Source of the DNA: Peribacillus simplex NBRC 15720 = DSM 1321
GTDB lineage: Bacteria > Bacillota > Bacilli > Bacillales > DSM-1321
DNA: 64,000 nucleotides
Assembly (NCBI RefSeq): GCF_002243645.1
Contig: NZ_CP017704.1
Location: 2,333,501 to 2,397,500 of the forward strand
Direction of reading: 5' to 3'
Shown here: positions 8,567 through 16,990 of the stretch, one piece after another
Layout: every line of letters begins with the position of its first letter
Position numbering within the stretch: position 1 is the stretch's first letter
Program-made: the position numbers and the translations under genes
Notes under the pieces: model-generated
Seen by the model: only the letters and a program-made list of their open reading frames with translations
Told to the model about the DNA's origin: nothing
Database searches by the model: none

Positions 8567-8572
8567 AACAGT

Positions 8573-8602
8573 AAAAAGGCAAAGCATGGCGCTTTGCCTT
8601 TT
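8573..8602. terminator. Bidirectional terminator
   Basis: AAAAAGGCAAAGC and GCTTTGCCTTTT form a strong hairpin between the convergent hydrolase and deformylase genes. Confidence 0.85.
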
Positions 8603-8608
8603 CTGGCC

Positions 8609-9187
8609 TTACAGACTTTTCACTTCCACGTTTTCCGGAAGCTTGAAAGGGTTTTCGGTGTTGATCCGGTCATAAAACATCATCCCGTTTAAATGATCTA
8701 ACTCATGCTGAAACACGATTGCGGCAAAGCCCTTCAGCCGCATCACTATTTCCTCACCATTACCATCCACCGCTTTAATTTTAACCCGTTCATAACGCGG
8801 TACATATCCTTTAATATCACGGTCGACAGAAAGGCAGCCTTCACTTTGCGGTAAATAGATCATTGTGGCCGAATGACTGATGATTTTCGGATTCACAAGG
8901 GCATATTCAAACAGCTTCCCCTTTTCGTCGGGAAAATACATGACGAACATGCGTTTATTCAAGCCTATCTGATTTGCAGACAACCCAACTCCTTCACGCA
9001 AGTTGAACTTCTTTTGGAGTTTTGGGTCCTGGCTGTTTTTCAGGTATTGCATCATGCATTCCAACGTTTCACGATCTTCATCCGAAATCGGCAGGCTAAC
9101 TTCATCCGTTACCTGACGCAGAATGGGATCCCCTTCTCTAACGATATCCTTCATCGTAATCATATAGTCTTTTATAAATTTACTCAT
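8609..9187 (-). CDS. def: Peptide deformylase (Firmicute type 2, YkrB/DefB-like)
   Basis: Removes the formyl group from the N-terminal methionine of new proteins. All three metal-site motifs are present: GVGLSANQ (motif 1), EGCLSV with the metal cysteine (motif 2) and QHELDHLNG (motif 3, near residue 158). Motif 1 has Ser-Ala-Asn where Ala-Ala-Pro is usual, and motif 3 has HELDH rather than HEIDH; both are conservative. At 192 residues it is slightly longer than B. subtilis YkrB, which lines up from MITMKDIVREG, so the ATG at 9163 is an alternative start. Neither ATG has a strong ribosome binding site. No fmt partner is nearby, as expected for the stand-alone paralogue. Confidence 0.92.
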   Translation of the reverse strand: MSKFIKDYMITMKDIVREGDPILRQVTDEVSLPISDEDRETLECMMQYLKNSQDPKLQKKFNLREGVGLSANQIGLNKRMFVMYFPDEKGKLFEYALVNPKIISHSATMIYLPQSEGCLSVDRDIKGYVPRYERVKIKAVDGNGEEIVMRLKGFAAIVFQHELDHLNGMMFYDRINTENPFKLPENVEVKSL

Positions 9188-9319
9188 AGAACTTCACACT
9201 CTTCTACCATTTTATTTTTTCATGACTTAGACCATTTCACTTTAGCATTTCACATTTAAAAAGTCTAATATGCTGGTTAGATTAACTAATTTCTAAAATC
9301 CGAACTCTTTAAACTTCCA

Positions 9320-9334
9320 TAATAATCATTATTT
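9320..9334. promoter_or_regulatory. Weak Fur-box-like palindrome
   Basis: TAATAATCATTATTT matches the 7-1-7 Fur core at about 12 of 15 positions upstream of the FtsH-like gene. The surroundings are AT-rich, so this may be chance. Confidence 0.2.
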
Positions 9335-9437
9335 ATTTACTTTTACATTATTTACCTTTAATTCAAGGCATAAAGACCTATAGATTACATGTTTAAAAGT
9401 TTTATACTGAATATATATACTTAAAGGAGATGAAAAA

Positions 9438-11171
9438 TTGAACTCGAACTCTAAATTAGTTTCGAAATTGCTGCCGTTCCTGACGGCTCTCATTGTGATA
9501 ATTTCTGGAATCAGTTGGTATGTTGTTACTCAGTCAAAGGATATGGTCATTCCTTTTTCTTCGGTGGAAAAGACGATTAAAGCCCAAGATGGAGCCCTTG
9601 TCACCATTGAAGAAAAAAGAAATGGCACTCTTCACATCTCCACACCAGATGGAGAATACGTTTCCAGTATTCCTCCTAACAGTCAAATGATCAATAAACT
9701 TGTCGAAACTTATAACGTTCAATATTCTTTTTCATCAACTAATAAATCAGCATTATGGATTTTAGGCGGATTAATGGCGGCTCTCGTCACAACCGCTGTC
9801 ATTATACAGAAAAAATCAAAGGGCGGATTGCGGATCGGCAGTAAAAAGCAAAGCCTTTCCACCCCAAAGCCCCTGCCAGAGATAACTTTGGATGATGTAG
9901 GCGGCTTGCAATCCGAAATCAAACAAGAACTCCTACAGACCCTTACTACATTAAAGGAGCCTGAGCGTTCAGAACAGATTGGAATTAAACCGCCTCAAGG
10001 CATTTTATTATACGGCCCCCCTGGAACGGGGAAAACGCTGCTTGCACAGGCAATCGCAAAAGAGCTTGGTGCAAACTTCTTCTCAACGAGCGGTTCAGCC
10101 TTCAACGAAATGTTTGTTGGCGTCGGTGCAGCCCGTGTCCGCAGCCTTTTTCAAAATGCACGTAAGCAATCGCCAGCTGTCATTTTCATCGATGAAGTGG
10201 ACGCGTTGGCTGGTAAAAGGAAAGCTCATGGCGGGGAAGAAGGCGAAAAAACGTTAACTGAACTGCTTGTGCAATTGGATGGAGGCCATCCAAATGAAGG
10301 CATTTTATTCATTGCAGCGACCAACCGGAAAGATATGCTTGATGAGGCATTTCTACGTCCGGGCAGGATCGATTTTTCTTTCCAAGTTCCTCTTCCAGAT
10401 ACACAAGGAAGAAAGGAAATCATCGATATTCATACGAAGGGCAAGCGTCTGGCGACAGATGTCCTTGCTTCCCTGGATGAGTTGGCTGAAAGTACATCCG
10501 GTTTCTCCGGCGCTGACTTAAGCTCACTGTTCGATACTGCCTCACGTCATGCCCTGAGGAATGAACAGGATATGATTCGTAAACAGGATCTTGATTACGC
10601 CATTGACCGTACGATACTTGGAGCGACATCACGTACCTTGAATGATGCGGATACGAAGCGTCGCGTGGCCATTCATGAAAGTGGACATGCCCTGATTGCA
10701 GCTTTGACAAAGCCCGGTTCCGTTCGAAAGGCGACCATCATTCCGCGTGGGGAAGCCCTTGGATATGTAGCGCCTATACCAAAAGAACTCCATCTGGCAA
10801 CAGCCAGTGAATTGCTTGATCAAGTCAAAATGATCTTAGCAGGTGGCGTGGCTGAAAGAATGTATTTAGGAGAACATAGCATCGGTGTAGGCGGAGATGT
10901 ACAACAGGCGAAACACCTGCTTGAACAAATGGTCGATACCGGAATGCTTCAGGATGGATTTACCCTCACCTTTAATAAAGGTGAGAAGGAGCAAAAGATG
11001 CAGGAATTATTCACGAAGGCGATTTCTGAAACGGAAATGTTGATTGACTCGAATCGCATACAGTATGAAGAGCTCGTTGAAGAGTTATTGAAAAAAGAGA
11101 CACTCGATGGATCAGAAGTTCAGCGTATCGTCGATGCATCAGAAATGACCGGCATATGCTCGAATGCATAA
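9438..11171 (+). CDS. FtsH-like membrane AAA+ zinc metalloprotease (paralogue)
   Basis: A 577-residue membrane-anchored ATP-dependent protease of the FtsH/M41 family. Two membrane segments (residues ~11-30 and ~105-123) flank a short extracytoplasmic region. The AAA module follows, with Walker A GPPGTGKT near residue 193, Walker [11 protein letters not shown], and the SRH ending RPGRIDF. The peptidase has HESGH at residue ~413, where housekeeping FtsH has HEAGH, and a third-ligand segment [15 protein letters not shown]. It is shorter than the usual ~640 residues and lacks an extended C-terminal tail. It starts at TTG with AAAGGAGATG before it. It stands alone, away from the hpt-ftsH-hslO neighbourhood, so I read it as a second, specialised FtsH, perhaps for stress-damaged membrane proteins. 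Confidence 0.88.
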   Translation: MNSNSKLVSKLLPFLTALIVIISGISWYVVTQSKDMVIPFSSVEKTIKAQDGALVTIEEKRNGTLHISTPDGEYVSSIPPNSQMINKLVETYNVQYSFSSTNKSALWILGGLMAALVTTAVIIQKKSKGGLRIGSKKQSLSTPKPLPEITLDDVGGLQSEIKQELLQTLTTLKEPERSEQIGIKPPQGILLYGPPGTGKTLLAQAIAKELGANFFSTSGSAFNEMFVGVGAARVRSLFQNARKQSPAVIFIDEVDALAGKRKAHGGEEGEKTLTELLVQLDGGHPNEGILFIAATNRKDMLDEAFLRPGRIDFSFQVPLPDTQGRKEIIDIHTKGKRLATDVLASLDELAESTSGFSGADLSSLFDTASRHALRNEQDMIRKQDLDYAIDRTILGATSRTLNDADTKRRVAIHESGHALIAALTKPGSVRKATIIPRGEALGYVAPIPKELHLATASELLDQVKMILAGGVAERMYLGEHSIGVGGDVQQAKHLLEQMVDTGMLQDGFTLTFNKGEKEQKMQELFTKAISETEMLIDSNRIQYEELVEELLKKETLDGSEVQRIVDASEMTGICSNA

Positions 11172-11211
11172 TACTCTTTTTTACTGAGTCTTAAGACCTA
11201 ATATAATATGT

Positions 11212-11247
11212 AGAGCCTGTTTTCAATCGAACAGGCTCTTTTTTTTG
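11212..11247 (+). terminator. Terminator of ftsH-like gene
   Basis: AGAGCCTGTT / AACAGGCTCT stem, 8-base loop, followed by eight T. Confidence 0.92.
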
Positions 11248-11420
11248 ATCATATATGCAGGCAAGCCGAAAAGCAGAAATGATGCAGGGGAATTAACCAG
11301 ATGGAAATTCCTCATCCTATTCAACACGATATGTTCCTTTACGGTTTTTCCTGCCCTTGTTGCTGCAATCCAAAGAACAATATTTGGTCAAGTGCCTTCC
11401 ATGGATTTACTGAGAAAGAC

Positions 11421-12290
11421 CTATTCCTTACCAGGCACGTTTCTCTTCAAAGCAAAACGTAAGGCCCTGTTAATCAAAGGTGGTAAAACCGAAAGATGCC
11501 CTTCCCCTTCAAACTCCTTGAATTGAACATTCACTCCGCTATCCTTCAAGGATAATCGTTTTGATAATTCTAAAGCATTTTCGTTCATGCCGCTTTTATG
11601 GGTGCCCTCCAGCTCCCCCACGCCAAGCAATAAAGAAATATCACCATTTCCTTGATTTAATCGAGAAAGAAACCTATCCTCCTCCTCACGGAACCACTTT
11701 TTATTCCAATGGAGAGATGGGCTTCCAGCTATATAAGTTTGGAAAGCATACGGATTTTCAAAAAGAACATATAAAGCGAAAAGGCCGCCAAGGGAATGCC
11801 CGAAGAGCGTTTGGCTATTATGATCGACCTTAAATCTTTTATCGATCTCCGGTTTTAAATCCTCTTCTATGAATCTCAGAAAGTTTTCCGCTCCTCCATG
11901 TGAAGGCCATGGACTTCCATCTGGTCTTACAGGTAACTCGTTAACCGCAACAGGCAGAGTGAAATCATAATAACGTTCAGAAGAAAATGGTGCATTGGTG
12001 GCATATCCAATACCCACAATGATGGCGGGAACCACCCCTGACTTTTCCGGCCGGCGTGATTGCAATCGTACCGCCTCAACCATCGTTCCAAATACAGAAT
12101 TGGCATCAAGCAAATAAATGACCGGATATCCCGAGGGTGGCGGCTCTTCCAATGGCTTTGAGACAAAGATTTGGTATTCACGTTCCCCACTACTCGAATG
12201 CATGAGAAACTGTTGAGTTCCTTTAATCGTAACCTCTGTACCGGCAGTAGTTTTGTCCATTACGCTTTTGTCCATTTTTTTATGCATCAT
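11421..12290 (-). CDS. besA: Alpha/beta hydrolase, BesA/IroE-type siderophore esterase
   Basis: A 289-residue serine hydrolase of the esterase D family. The nucleophile elbow GHSLGG is near residue 165, preceded by the oxyanion-region motif VIYLLDANSVFG and followed by the AGSPSLHW segment typical of enterobactin/bacillibactin trilactone hydrolases. No signal peptide is present, fitting a cytoplasmic enzyme that opens imported ferric siderophore to release iron. It is divergent from a siderophore ABC importer, and a Fur box lies upstream of it, which supports the role. The symbol is by analogy with B. subtilis BesA; the substrate is inferred. Confidence 0.78.
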   Translation of the reverse strand: MMHKKMDKSVMDKTTAGTEVTIKGTQQFLMHSSSGEREYQIFVSKPLEEPPPSGYPVIYLLDANSVFGTMVEAVRLQSRRPEKSGVVPAIIVGIGYATNAPFSSERYYDFTLPVAVNELPVRPDGSPWPSHGGAENFLRFIEEDLKPEIDKRFKVDHNSQTLFGHSLGGLFALYVLFENPYAFQTYIAGSPSLHWNKKWFREEEDRFLSRLNQGNGDISLLLGVGELEGTHKSGMNENALELSKRLSLKDSGVNVQFKEFEGEGHLSVLPPLINRALRFALKRNVPGKE

Positions 12291-12391
12291 CTAAATGAAT
12301 TCCCCCAACCTCTAATACTAGTAATTTTATTCATTTTTCACTTCTCAAATAATTCAAGCTCTCTTAATATCAGCCTAGTTTAAAAGAATGA

Positions 12392-12439
12392 AATTGAGAA
12401 AGATTACCATGACACCGATAATGATAATCTTTCTCAATT
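12392..12439. promoter_or_regulatory. 15-bp-arm inverted repeat containing a Fur box
   Basis: AATTGAGAAAGATTA (12392-12406) and its exact reverse complement (12425-12439) are separated by 18 bases. A 17/19 Fur box, GATAATGATAATCTTTCTC, occupies 12417-12435, reading into the right arm. It lies about 100 bp upstream of besA and should place that gene under iron control; the inverted repeat may add a second regulator or an mRNA hairpin. Confidence 0.65.
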
Positions 12440-12566
12440 AATATATCAACCATACGCTGATAATTCTCCCCCTATCATTTTACAAAAAGGAGCTTTCCCT
12501 TCCCTTTCTTCCCTAATTTTTAAAGCGTTTTTGAATGACCAATAACATTACCTTGGAAAATTATTC

Positions 12567-12631
12567 TTGAATAAATAAAAAATTAATTATATATTTAATA
12601 GCATGTTAAAGTGATAATGATAATCGTTATC
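12567..12631 (+). promoter_or_regulatory. Promoter and Fur box of the siderophore ABC operon
   Basis: TTGAAT (12567-12572), 17 bp and TATATT (12590-12595) form a SigA promoter. GATAATGATAATCGTTATC at 12613-12631 matches the Fur consensus at 18 of 19 positions and covers the start of transcription. A ~150-base untranslated leader follows before the first gene; I see no riboswitch in it. Confidence 0.85.
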
Positions 12632-12781
12632 AATCATTACATAGAAATATTCATTTTTTTTTGCAACTCAGCTGGTAAAGGAAGTGAAAAAGTCGGTCAT
12701 AACCAATAAAGGTTTTTCTGCAGGAACCATGAAGAAGCGATAAATTTTATATTCTATAAATCTAAAAAGGGGAATCGACAA

Positions 12782-13750
12782 ATGAAAAAGAAATTATTCG
12801 TACTTGGTATGGCAACAGTATTCAGTTTAGGACTTGGCGCTTGCGGCAATGCCGAAAAGACTTCAAGCGATGCTTCAGAAAAAAGCAAAGTGACGGATTC
12901 GGCAAAAAAAGAAACACAGACCATATCCTATCTGGATAAAGAATATACAATTCCATCCAAGGTGACCAATATTGCAACTGCGAGTTTGGAATCAATGGAA
13001 GATGCAGCGATATTAGGGATTAAACCTTCTGGTGTTGTTACTGTAGGTGGAGAAATACCTGAATATTTAGCTAAAGACCTCGAAGGTGCTAAGTCCATCG
13101 GCGAAAAAATGCAACCGAACTATGAAACCCTCCTTGATATGAAACCTGATGTCATCATGTGGTCTTCTAAATCTCCAGCTAATGTGACGGAACAGTTGGA
13201 AAAAGTGGCGCCAACATTCCCTTATTCACATATTTCGACAAATTGGGAAGACAACCTGCGGTTAATGGCCAGCCTTGCCGGTAAAAAAGATCAAGCTGAA
13301 AAAATCATTACAAAATATAATGATGATGCCGCAAAAGCAAAACTGGAAATTGGTGAAAAACTGAAGGATAAAAAGGCTTTAGTGGTGAGAATCAGGAACG
13401 GCAGCCTCTTCCTTTATCCTGAGGATGTGTATTTCAACCCAGTTATATATAAAGATTTAGGTTTGACTGTCCCTGAAGAAATAAAGCCTATTAAAGCGCA
13501 AGAAATGATTTCACTAGAAAAATTTGCGGAACTGGACCCAGACTATATCTTCTTACAATTCACGGAAAGTGAAAATGCACAAAAACCTGAAGCTTTAAAA
13601 GAACTGCAAAATAACTCAATCTGGAAGAGCATCACGGCAGTAAAAGATAATAAAGTGTTTGTAAACTCGGTTGATCCTCTTGCTCAAGGTGGAACGGCTT
13701 GGAGTAAAACGGCCTTCCTGAAGGCTGCCACGGAAGAATTAGCTAAATAA
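12782..13750 (+). CDS. Iron-siderophore ABC transporter substrate-binding lipoprotein
   Basis: A 322-residue class III solute-binding lipoprotein that captures ferric siderophore outside the membrane. The signal peptide ends in LGLGAC at residues 16-21, with the cysteine as lipid attachment site. A Ser/Lys-rich linker leads to the two-lobed FecB/FhuD-type domain, with the motif LLDMKPDVIMWSS in the first lobe and LAQGGTAW near the end. RBS-proximal spacing (AAAAAGGGG, then ATG) is good. It is first in an operon with two permeases and an ATPase. With the divergent BesA-like esterase, a catecholate such as bacillibactin is the likeliest ligand, but a hydroxamate cannot be excluded. Confidence 0.9.
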   Translation: MKKKLFVLGMATVFSLGLGACGNAEKTSSDASEKSKVTDSAKKETQTISYLDKEYTIPSKVTNIATASLESMEDAAILGIKPSGVVTVGGEIPEYLAKDLEGAKSIGEKMQPNYETLLDMKPDVIMWSSKSPANVTEQLEKVAPTFPYSHISTNWEDNLRLMASLAGKKDQAEKIITKYNDDAAKAKLEIGEKLKDKKALVVRIRNGSLFLYPEDVYFNPVIYKDLGLTVPEEIKPIKAQEMISLEKFAELDPDYIFLQFTESENAQKPEALKELQNNSIWKSITAVKDNKVFVNSVDPLAQGGTAWSKTAFLKAATEELAK

Positions 13751-13763
13751 ACAGTAAGGTGCG

Positions 13764-14780
13764 TTGAATGATATGGCAAAAACAAATTCATTACCAATAA
13801 TAATTCTTTGTATGGCACCTCTATTAATTTGTATATCGATTGTTTTATCCATTTTATACGGTGCCAAAAATATAGATTCCATTACGGTATGGAATGCGAT
13901 TTTCCACTATGACTCTGGTAACGTCGACCATACCATCATTATGGCTTCTCGCTTGCCTAGAGTTTTGGGTGCCCTCCTTGTCGGGGCATTTCTAGCCATA
14001 TCAGGAGCACTCATGCAGGGGATGACAAGAAATTATCTTGCATCCCCTTCAATTATGGGAGTGACTGATGGCTCTGCTTTCATGATTACACTTTGTATGG
14101 TTTTTGCTCCGGGTATGTCTTCTTTCCAAATGATCCTCTTTTCCATGATAGGTTCTGCATTGGGGGCCGGGATTGTATTTGGTTTTGGATCGCTGCTTCC
14201 AAATGGATTATCCCCCGTTCGATTGGCAATAATCGGAACCGTCATCGGGACATTTCTAAGCAGTATTTCGGCTGCCATAGCATCCTATTTCCAGATTTCC
14301 CAAAATGTAAGTTTTTGGTACAACTCCAGGCTGCACCAGATCGATCCCAATGTACTAAAATTGGCGATTCCTTGTGGAATGGTGGGAATCATTCTTGCTC
14401 TATGCATTTCTAAGTCCATTACCATTTTATCTTTAGGCGATGAAATTTCGATTAATTTAGGTCAACGCACAAAGCTGGTAAAAGCAGCGGCCCTCCTTTC
14501 CGTCATATGTTTAACAGGAATTGCCGTTGCCCTAGTAGGGAAAATCGGCTTTGTTGGGCTTATCATTCCTCACATTACCCGTTTTTTAATTGGGATAGAT
14601 TATAAGTGGGTCATTCCTTGTGCAGGTGTAATCGGTGCCGTTTTTCTAGCTCTGTGCGATGTATTGAGCAGGTTTGTGAATTACCCATTCGAAACCCCCA
14701 TAGGAGTCGTTACTTCCTTGATTGGAATCCCTTTCTTCCTGTACTTAATCAGAACTAGAGGAGGAGAAAAGAATGGATAA
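13764..14780 (+). CDS. Iron-siderophore ABC transporter permease (FecCD family)
   Basis: First of two FecCD/BtuC-type permease subunits, 338 residues with about nine or ten membrane helices. The ATPase-contact helix is GLIIPHITRFLIG near residue 265, and the SRLPRVLGALLVGAFLAISG segment near residue 55 is the family hallmark. Start uncertain: TTG at 13764 is close to AAGGTG, while ATG at 13773 is 11 bases from it. It overlaps the next gene by 8 bases, indicating coupled translation. Confidence 0.92.
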   Translation: MNDMAKTNSLPIIILCMAPLLICISIVLSILYGAKNIDSITVWNAIFHYDSGNVDHTIIMASRLPRVLGALLVGAFLAISGALMQGMTRNYLASPSIMGVTDGSAFMITLCMVFAPGMSSFQMILFSMIGSALGAGIVFGFGSLLPNGLSPVRLAIIGTVIGTFLSSISAAIASYFQISQNVSFWYNSRLHQIDPNVLKLAIPCGMVGIILALCISKSITILSLGDEISINLGQRTKLVKAAALLSVICLTGIAVALVGKIGFVGLIIPHITRFLIGIDYKWVIPCAGVIGAVFLALCDVLSRFVNYPFETPIGVVTSLIGIPFFLYLIRTRGGEKNG

Positions 14781-15795
14781 GAATTCACGGTGGCGATTCA
14801 CCATCACGATGACAATCATTGTATGTTTAATCGTTGTTTCAAGTTATTTTAGCTTAATAAGCGGTACATTCGACATGACCATCAAAGCTGTTTTTCAGAC
14901 ATTATTCAGGGTGAATCCAATGTCCGATTATGATTTGGTCATCTTTGATTTCAGGCTCCCCCGCATTGTAATCGCCGGTTTGGTGGGACTGAGTTTAGGA
15001 ATTGCAGGAGCCGTCATCCAAGGCGTTACGAAAAATGGATTGGCCGATTCGGGGATCTTGGGTATTAATGCCGGGGCTGGTACGGCCATTGTCATTTTCA
15101 TGTTTTTCTATCAAGGTCATAATGCTAGTCCGGATTGGTTCTCCATTATAAGCTTACCGTTGTTCGGGTTGGTTGGCGGTCTTTTGGCCGCCCTATTGAT
15201 TTTCCTTTTTTCGTGGAAAAATGGGACACTCGATACGGGCAGGCTTTTATTGACCGGTATCGCCATTGGCTCAGCTTTTGGAGCCCTTTCCTTATATTTA
15301 TCATTAAAAATGAATTCCACGGATTTCGAAATGGCAACGGTTTGGCTCTCAGGAACGATCTATGATGCTAATTGGAAATACATCGCTTCCATGCTACCTT
15401 GGATGATAATCTTGATCCCCATTATTAAGAAAAAAGCGTATTTACTGGATTTGTATCAATTGGAAGAATCGAGTATAAAAAGTTTGGGGATTTCAGTGGA
15501 AAGGGAAACAATCATCCTCTTGCTCTGCAGTATCGGGTTAGTGGGCGCCTGTGTTTCCGTCTCGGGCAATATTGGATTTGTAGGTTTAATGGCTCCCCAC
15601 ATATCCAAGCATCTTGTAGGAATCCATCACAATCAAGTCATCCCCGTATCCGGGGCAGTCGGCGCATTACTGGTCATCCTATCCGACTTTATCGCAAAAA
15701 CCTTTTTTGCACCCGCTGAATTACCAGTTGGGATAGTCATTTCAATTATTGGTGTACCATATTTTCTCTATTTATTAATTAAAGCAAAAGCATAG
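14773..15795 (+). CDS. Iron-siderophore ABC transporter permease (FecCD family)
   Basis: Second permease subunit, 340 residues and about ten membrane helices, forming the heterodimeric channel with the preceding protein. The FRLPRIVIAGLVGLSLGIAG motif near residue 60 and the GLMAPHISKHLVG ATPase-contact segment near residue 275 identify it as FecCD family. GAGGAG lies 6 bases before the ATG, inside the end of the upstream gene. Confidence 0.92.
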   Translation: MDKNSRWRFTITMTIIVCLIVVSSYFSLISGTFDMTIKAVFQTLFRVNPMSDYDLVIFDFRLPRIVIAGLVGLSLGIAGAVIQGVTKNGLADSGILGINAGAGTAIVIFMFFYQGHNASPDWFSIISLPLFGLVGGLLAALLIFLFSWKNGTLDTGRLLLTGIAIGSAFGALSLYLSLKMNSTDFEMATVWLSGTIYDANWKYIASMLPWMIILIPIIKKKAYLLDLYQLEESSIKSLGISVERETIILLLCSIGLVGACVSVSGNIGFVGLMAPHISKHLVGIHHNQVIPVSGAVGALLVILSDFIAKTFFAPAELPVGIVISIIGVPYFLYLLIKAKA

Positions 15796-15810
15796 AAGGA
15801 GAGATGATAA

Positions 15811-16632
15811 GTGAGTATTCTCCGTATGGAAAATCTGGAAACGAATTACGAGAAATTCACGGTATTCAAAGACTTGAATTTAGAAATAAAAAAGGGGCTG
15901 GTCACGACCATCATTGGTCCGAATGGATGTGGTAAATCCACATTACTGAAAACGATAGGCCGTATTCTAAAACAAAAGAGCGGAAGCGTTTATTTACAAG
16001 GTCAGGAATTACATAAAATCCATACCAAACAGATTGCCAAGCACTTGGCATTACTTCCCCAAAACCCGGTTGCACCAGCCCAATTGAAGGTAGAGGAACT
16101 TATTTCATATGGAAGGTATCCGCACCGCAATAATGTAAATAAACTAACTAAAGAAGATAAAGAAACGATTGAATGGGCCATGGATATCACAAAAACCCTT
16201 TCATTTCGAAACCGGCAGATCGCAAATCTTTCCGGTGGTCAAAGACAAAAAGTTTGGCTAGCAATGGCTTTAGCACAGCAAACGGAGATTTTATTACTAG
16301 ATGAACCTACCACCTACCTTGATATGGCTCATCAACTAGAAGTTTTACAAATTGTTGAGAGGCTTAACAGGGAACAAAAAAAAACCATCGTGATGGTATT
16401 GCATGATATCAACCATGCGTCTCGGTTTTCACATGAAATCATAACGATGAAGGAAGGAGAAATCATTAAAATCGGTACCCCGGGCGAAATCATTACACCT
16501 GCCGTTTTAGAAGAAGTCTTTCGTATTCAGGCAAGGGTGATGATAGATCCTGCCAATGGGGCTCCCGTTTGTTTTGGTTATGACAATTTATCACAGCAAG
16601 AAGTATATAAAGAAGCTGTTTTATCCAATTAA
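15811..16632 (+). CDS. Iron-siderophore ABC transporter ATP-binding protein (FecE/FhuC type)
   Basis: A 273-residue cytoplasmic ATPase that powers the two permeases. Walker A GPNGCGKST at residues 37-45, Q-loop LPQN, signature LSGGQRQKVW near residue 139, Walker B ILLLDEPT and switch histidine in VLHDINHA are all intact. GTG start with AGAAGGAGAG upstream. In B. subtilis several siderophore importers share one ATPase (YusV); here the system has its own. Last gene of the Fur-boxed operon. Confidence 0.94.
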   Translation: MSILRMENLETNYEKFTVFKDLNLEIKKGLVTTIIGPNGCGKSTLLKTIGRILKQKSGSVYLQGQELHKIHTKQIAKHLALLPQNPVAPAQLKVEELISYGRYPHRNNVNKLTKEDKETIEWAMDITKTLSFRNRQIANLSGGQRQKVWLAMALAQQTEILLLDEPTTYLDMAHQLEVLQIVERLNREQKKTIVMVLHDINHASRFSHEIITMKEGEIIKIGTPGEIITPAVLEEVFRIQARVMIDPANGAPVCFGYDNLSQQEVYKEAVLSN

Positions 16633-16756
16633 AAGGTGTGCTTCTAAAAGTGGTTCGGAAAACGTATATTTCATCAAATGATATTCCCGAATCAACTGAC
16701 CCAAACCAACACCTTCAACTCCTCAGGTATTGTTTCCATCTAAATTTTATAACATA

Positions 16757-16881
16757 GTTGATTGGAGCGGGTGTGCGAGGCTCCTGCTTAGAAAATCGCG
16801 TCTAGGGGAGACCCCGCAGGCGCAAGCCGAGGAGGCTCCACGACCGCCCGCGGAAAGCAAGTTTCTTGAGCGGAAATCAAC
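16757..16881. repeat. GC-rich dispersed repeat with GTTGATT/AATCAAC-type ends
   Basis: A ~125-bp GC-rich island in an AT-rich gap. It opens with GTTGATTGGAGCGG and closes with GAGCGGAAATCAAC, giving short terminal inverted repeats. The inside has GAGACCCCGCAGGCGCAAGC and GAGGAGGCTC, phrases I recognise from a small repeat found many times in Bacillus, Priestia and Peribacillus genomes. No coding frame. It may be a non-autonomous mobile element or a structured RNA; its role is unknown. The rest of the 16633-16990 gap holds only terminators. Confidence 0.65.
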
Positions 16882-16901
16882 ATCCAAATTGTACAAACCA
16901 T

Positions 16902-16946
16902 AAAAAAACTGCAGGCAAACTCGCTTTTCTTTGAGTTTGTCTACAG
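16902..16946 (-). terminator. Terminator of nagE (minus strand)
   Basis: CTGCAGGCAAACTC and GAGTTTGTCTACAG form a 14-bp stem with minor mismatches, followed on the minus strand by seven T. Confidence 0.8.
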
Positions 16947-16950
16947 TCTA

Positions 16951-16983
16951 AAGGGATGTCGACAAGTCGACATCCCCTTTTTT
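16951..16983. terminator. Perfect 11-bp hairpin terminator
   Basis: GGGATGTCGAC-AA-GTCGACATCCC with a T6 tail on the plus strand. It can end the siderophore operon transcript and may also pair with the nagE terminator. Confidence 0.8.
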
Positions 16984-16990
16984 ACACGTT

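Noticed and set aside
11245..11526. Plus-strand reading frame of 93 codons between the FtsH-like gene and besA
   Set aside because: It starts inside the terminator, has no ribosome binding site and its second half lies antisense to besA; codon use is not protein-like.
12728..12745. Tiny leader frame M-K-K-R with a GCAGGA before it, upstream of the siderophore binding protein
   Set aside because: Four codons with no attenuator structure; too short to support.
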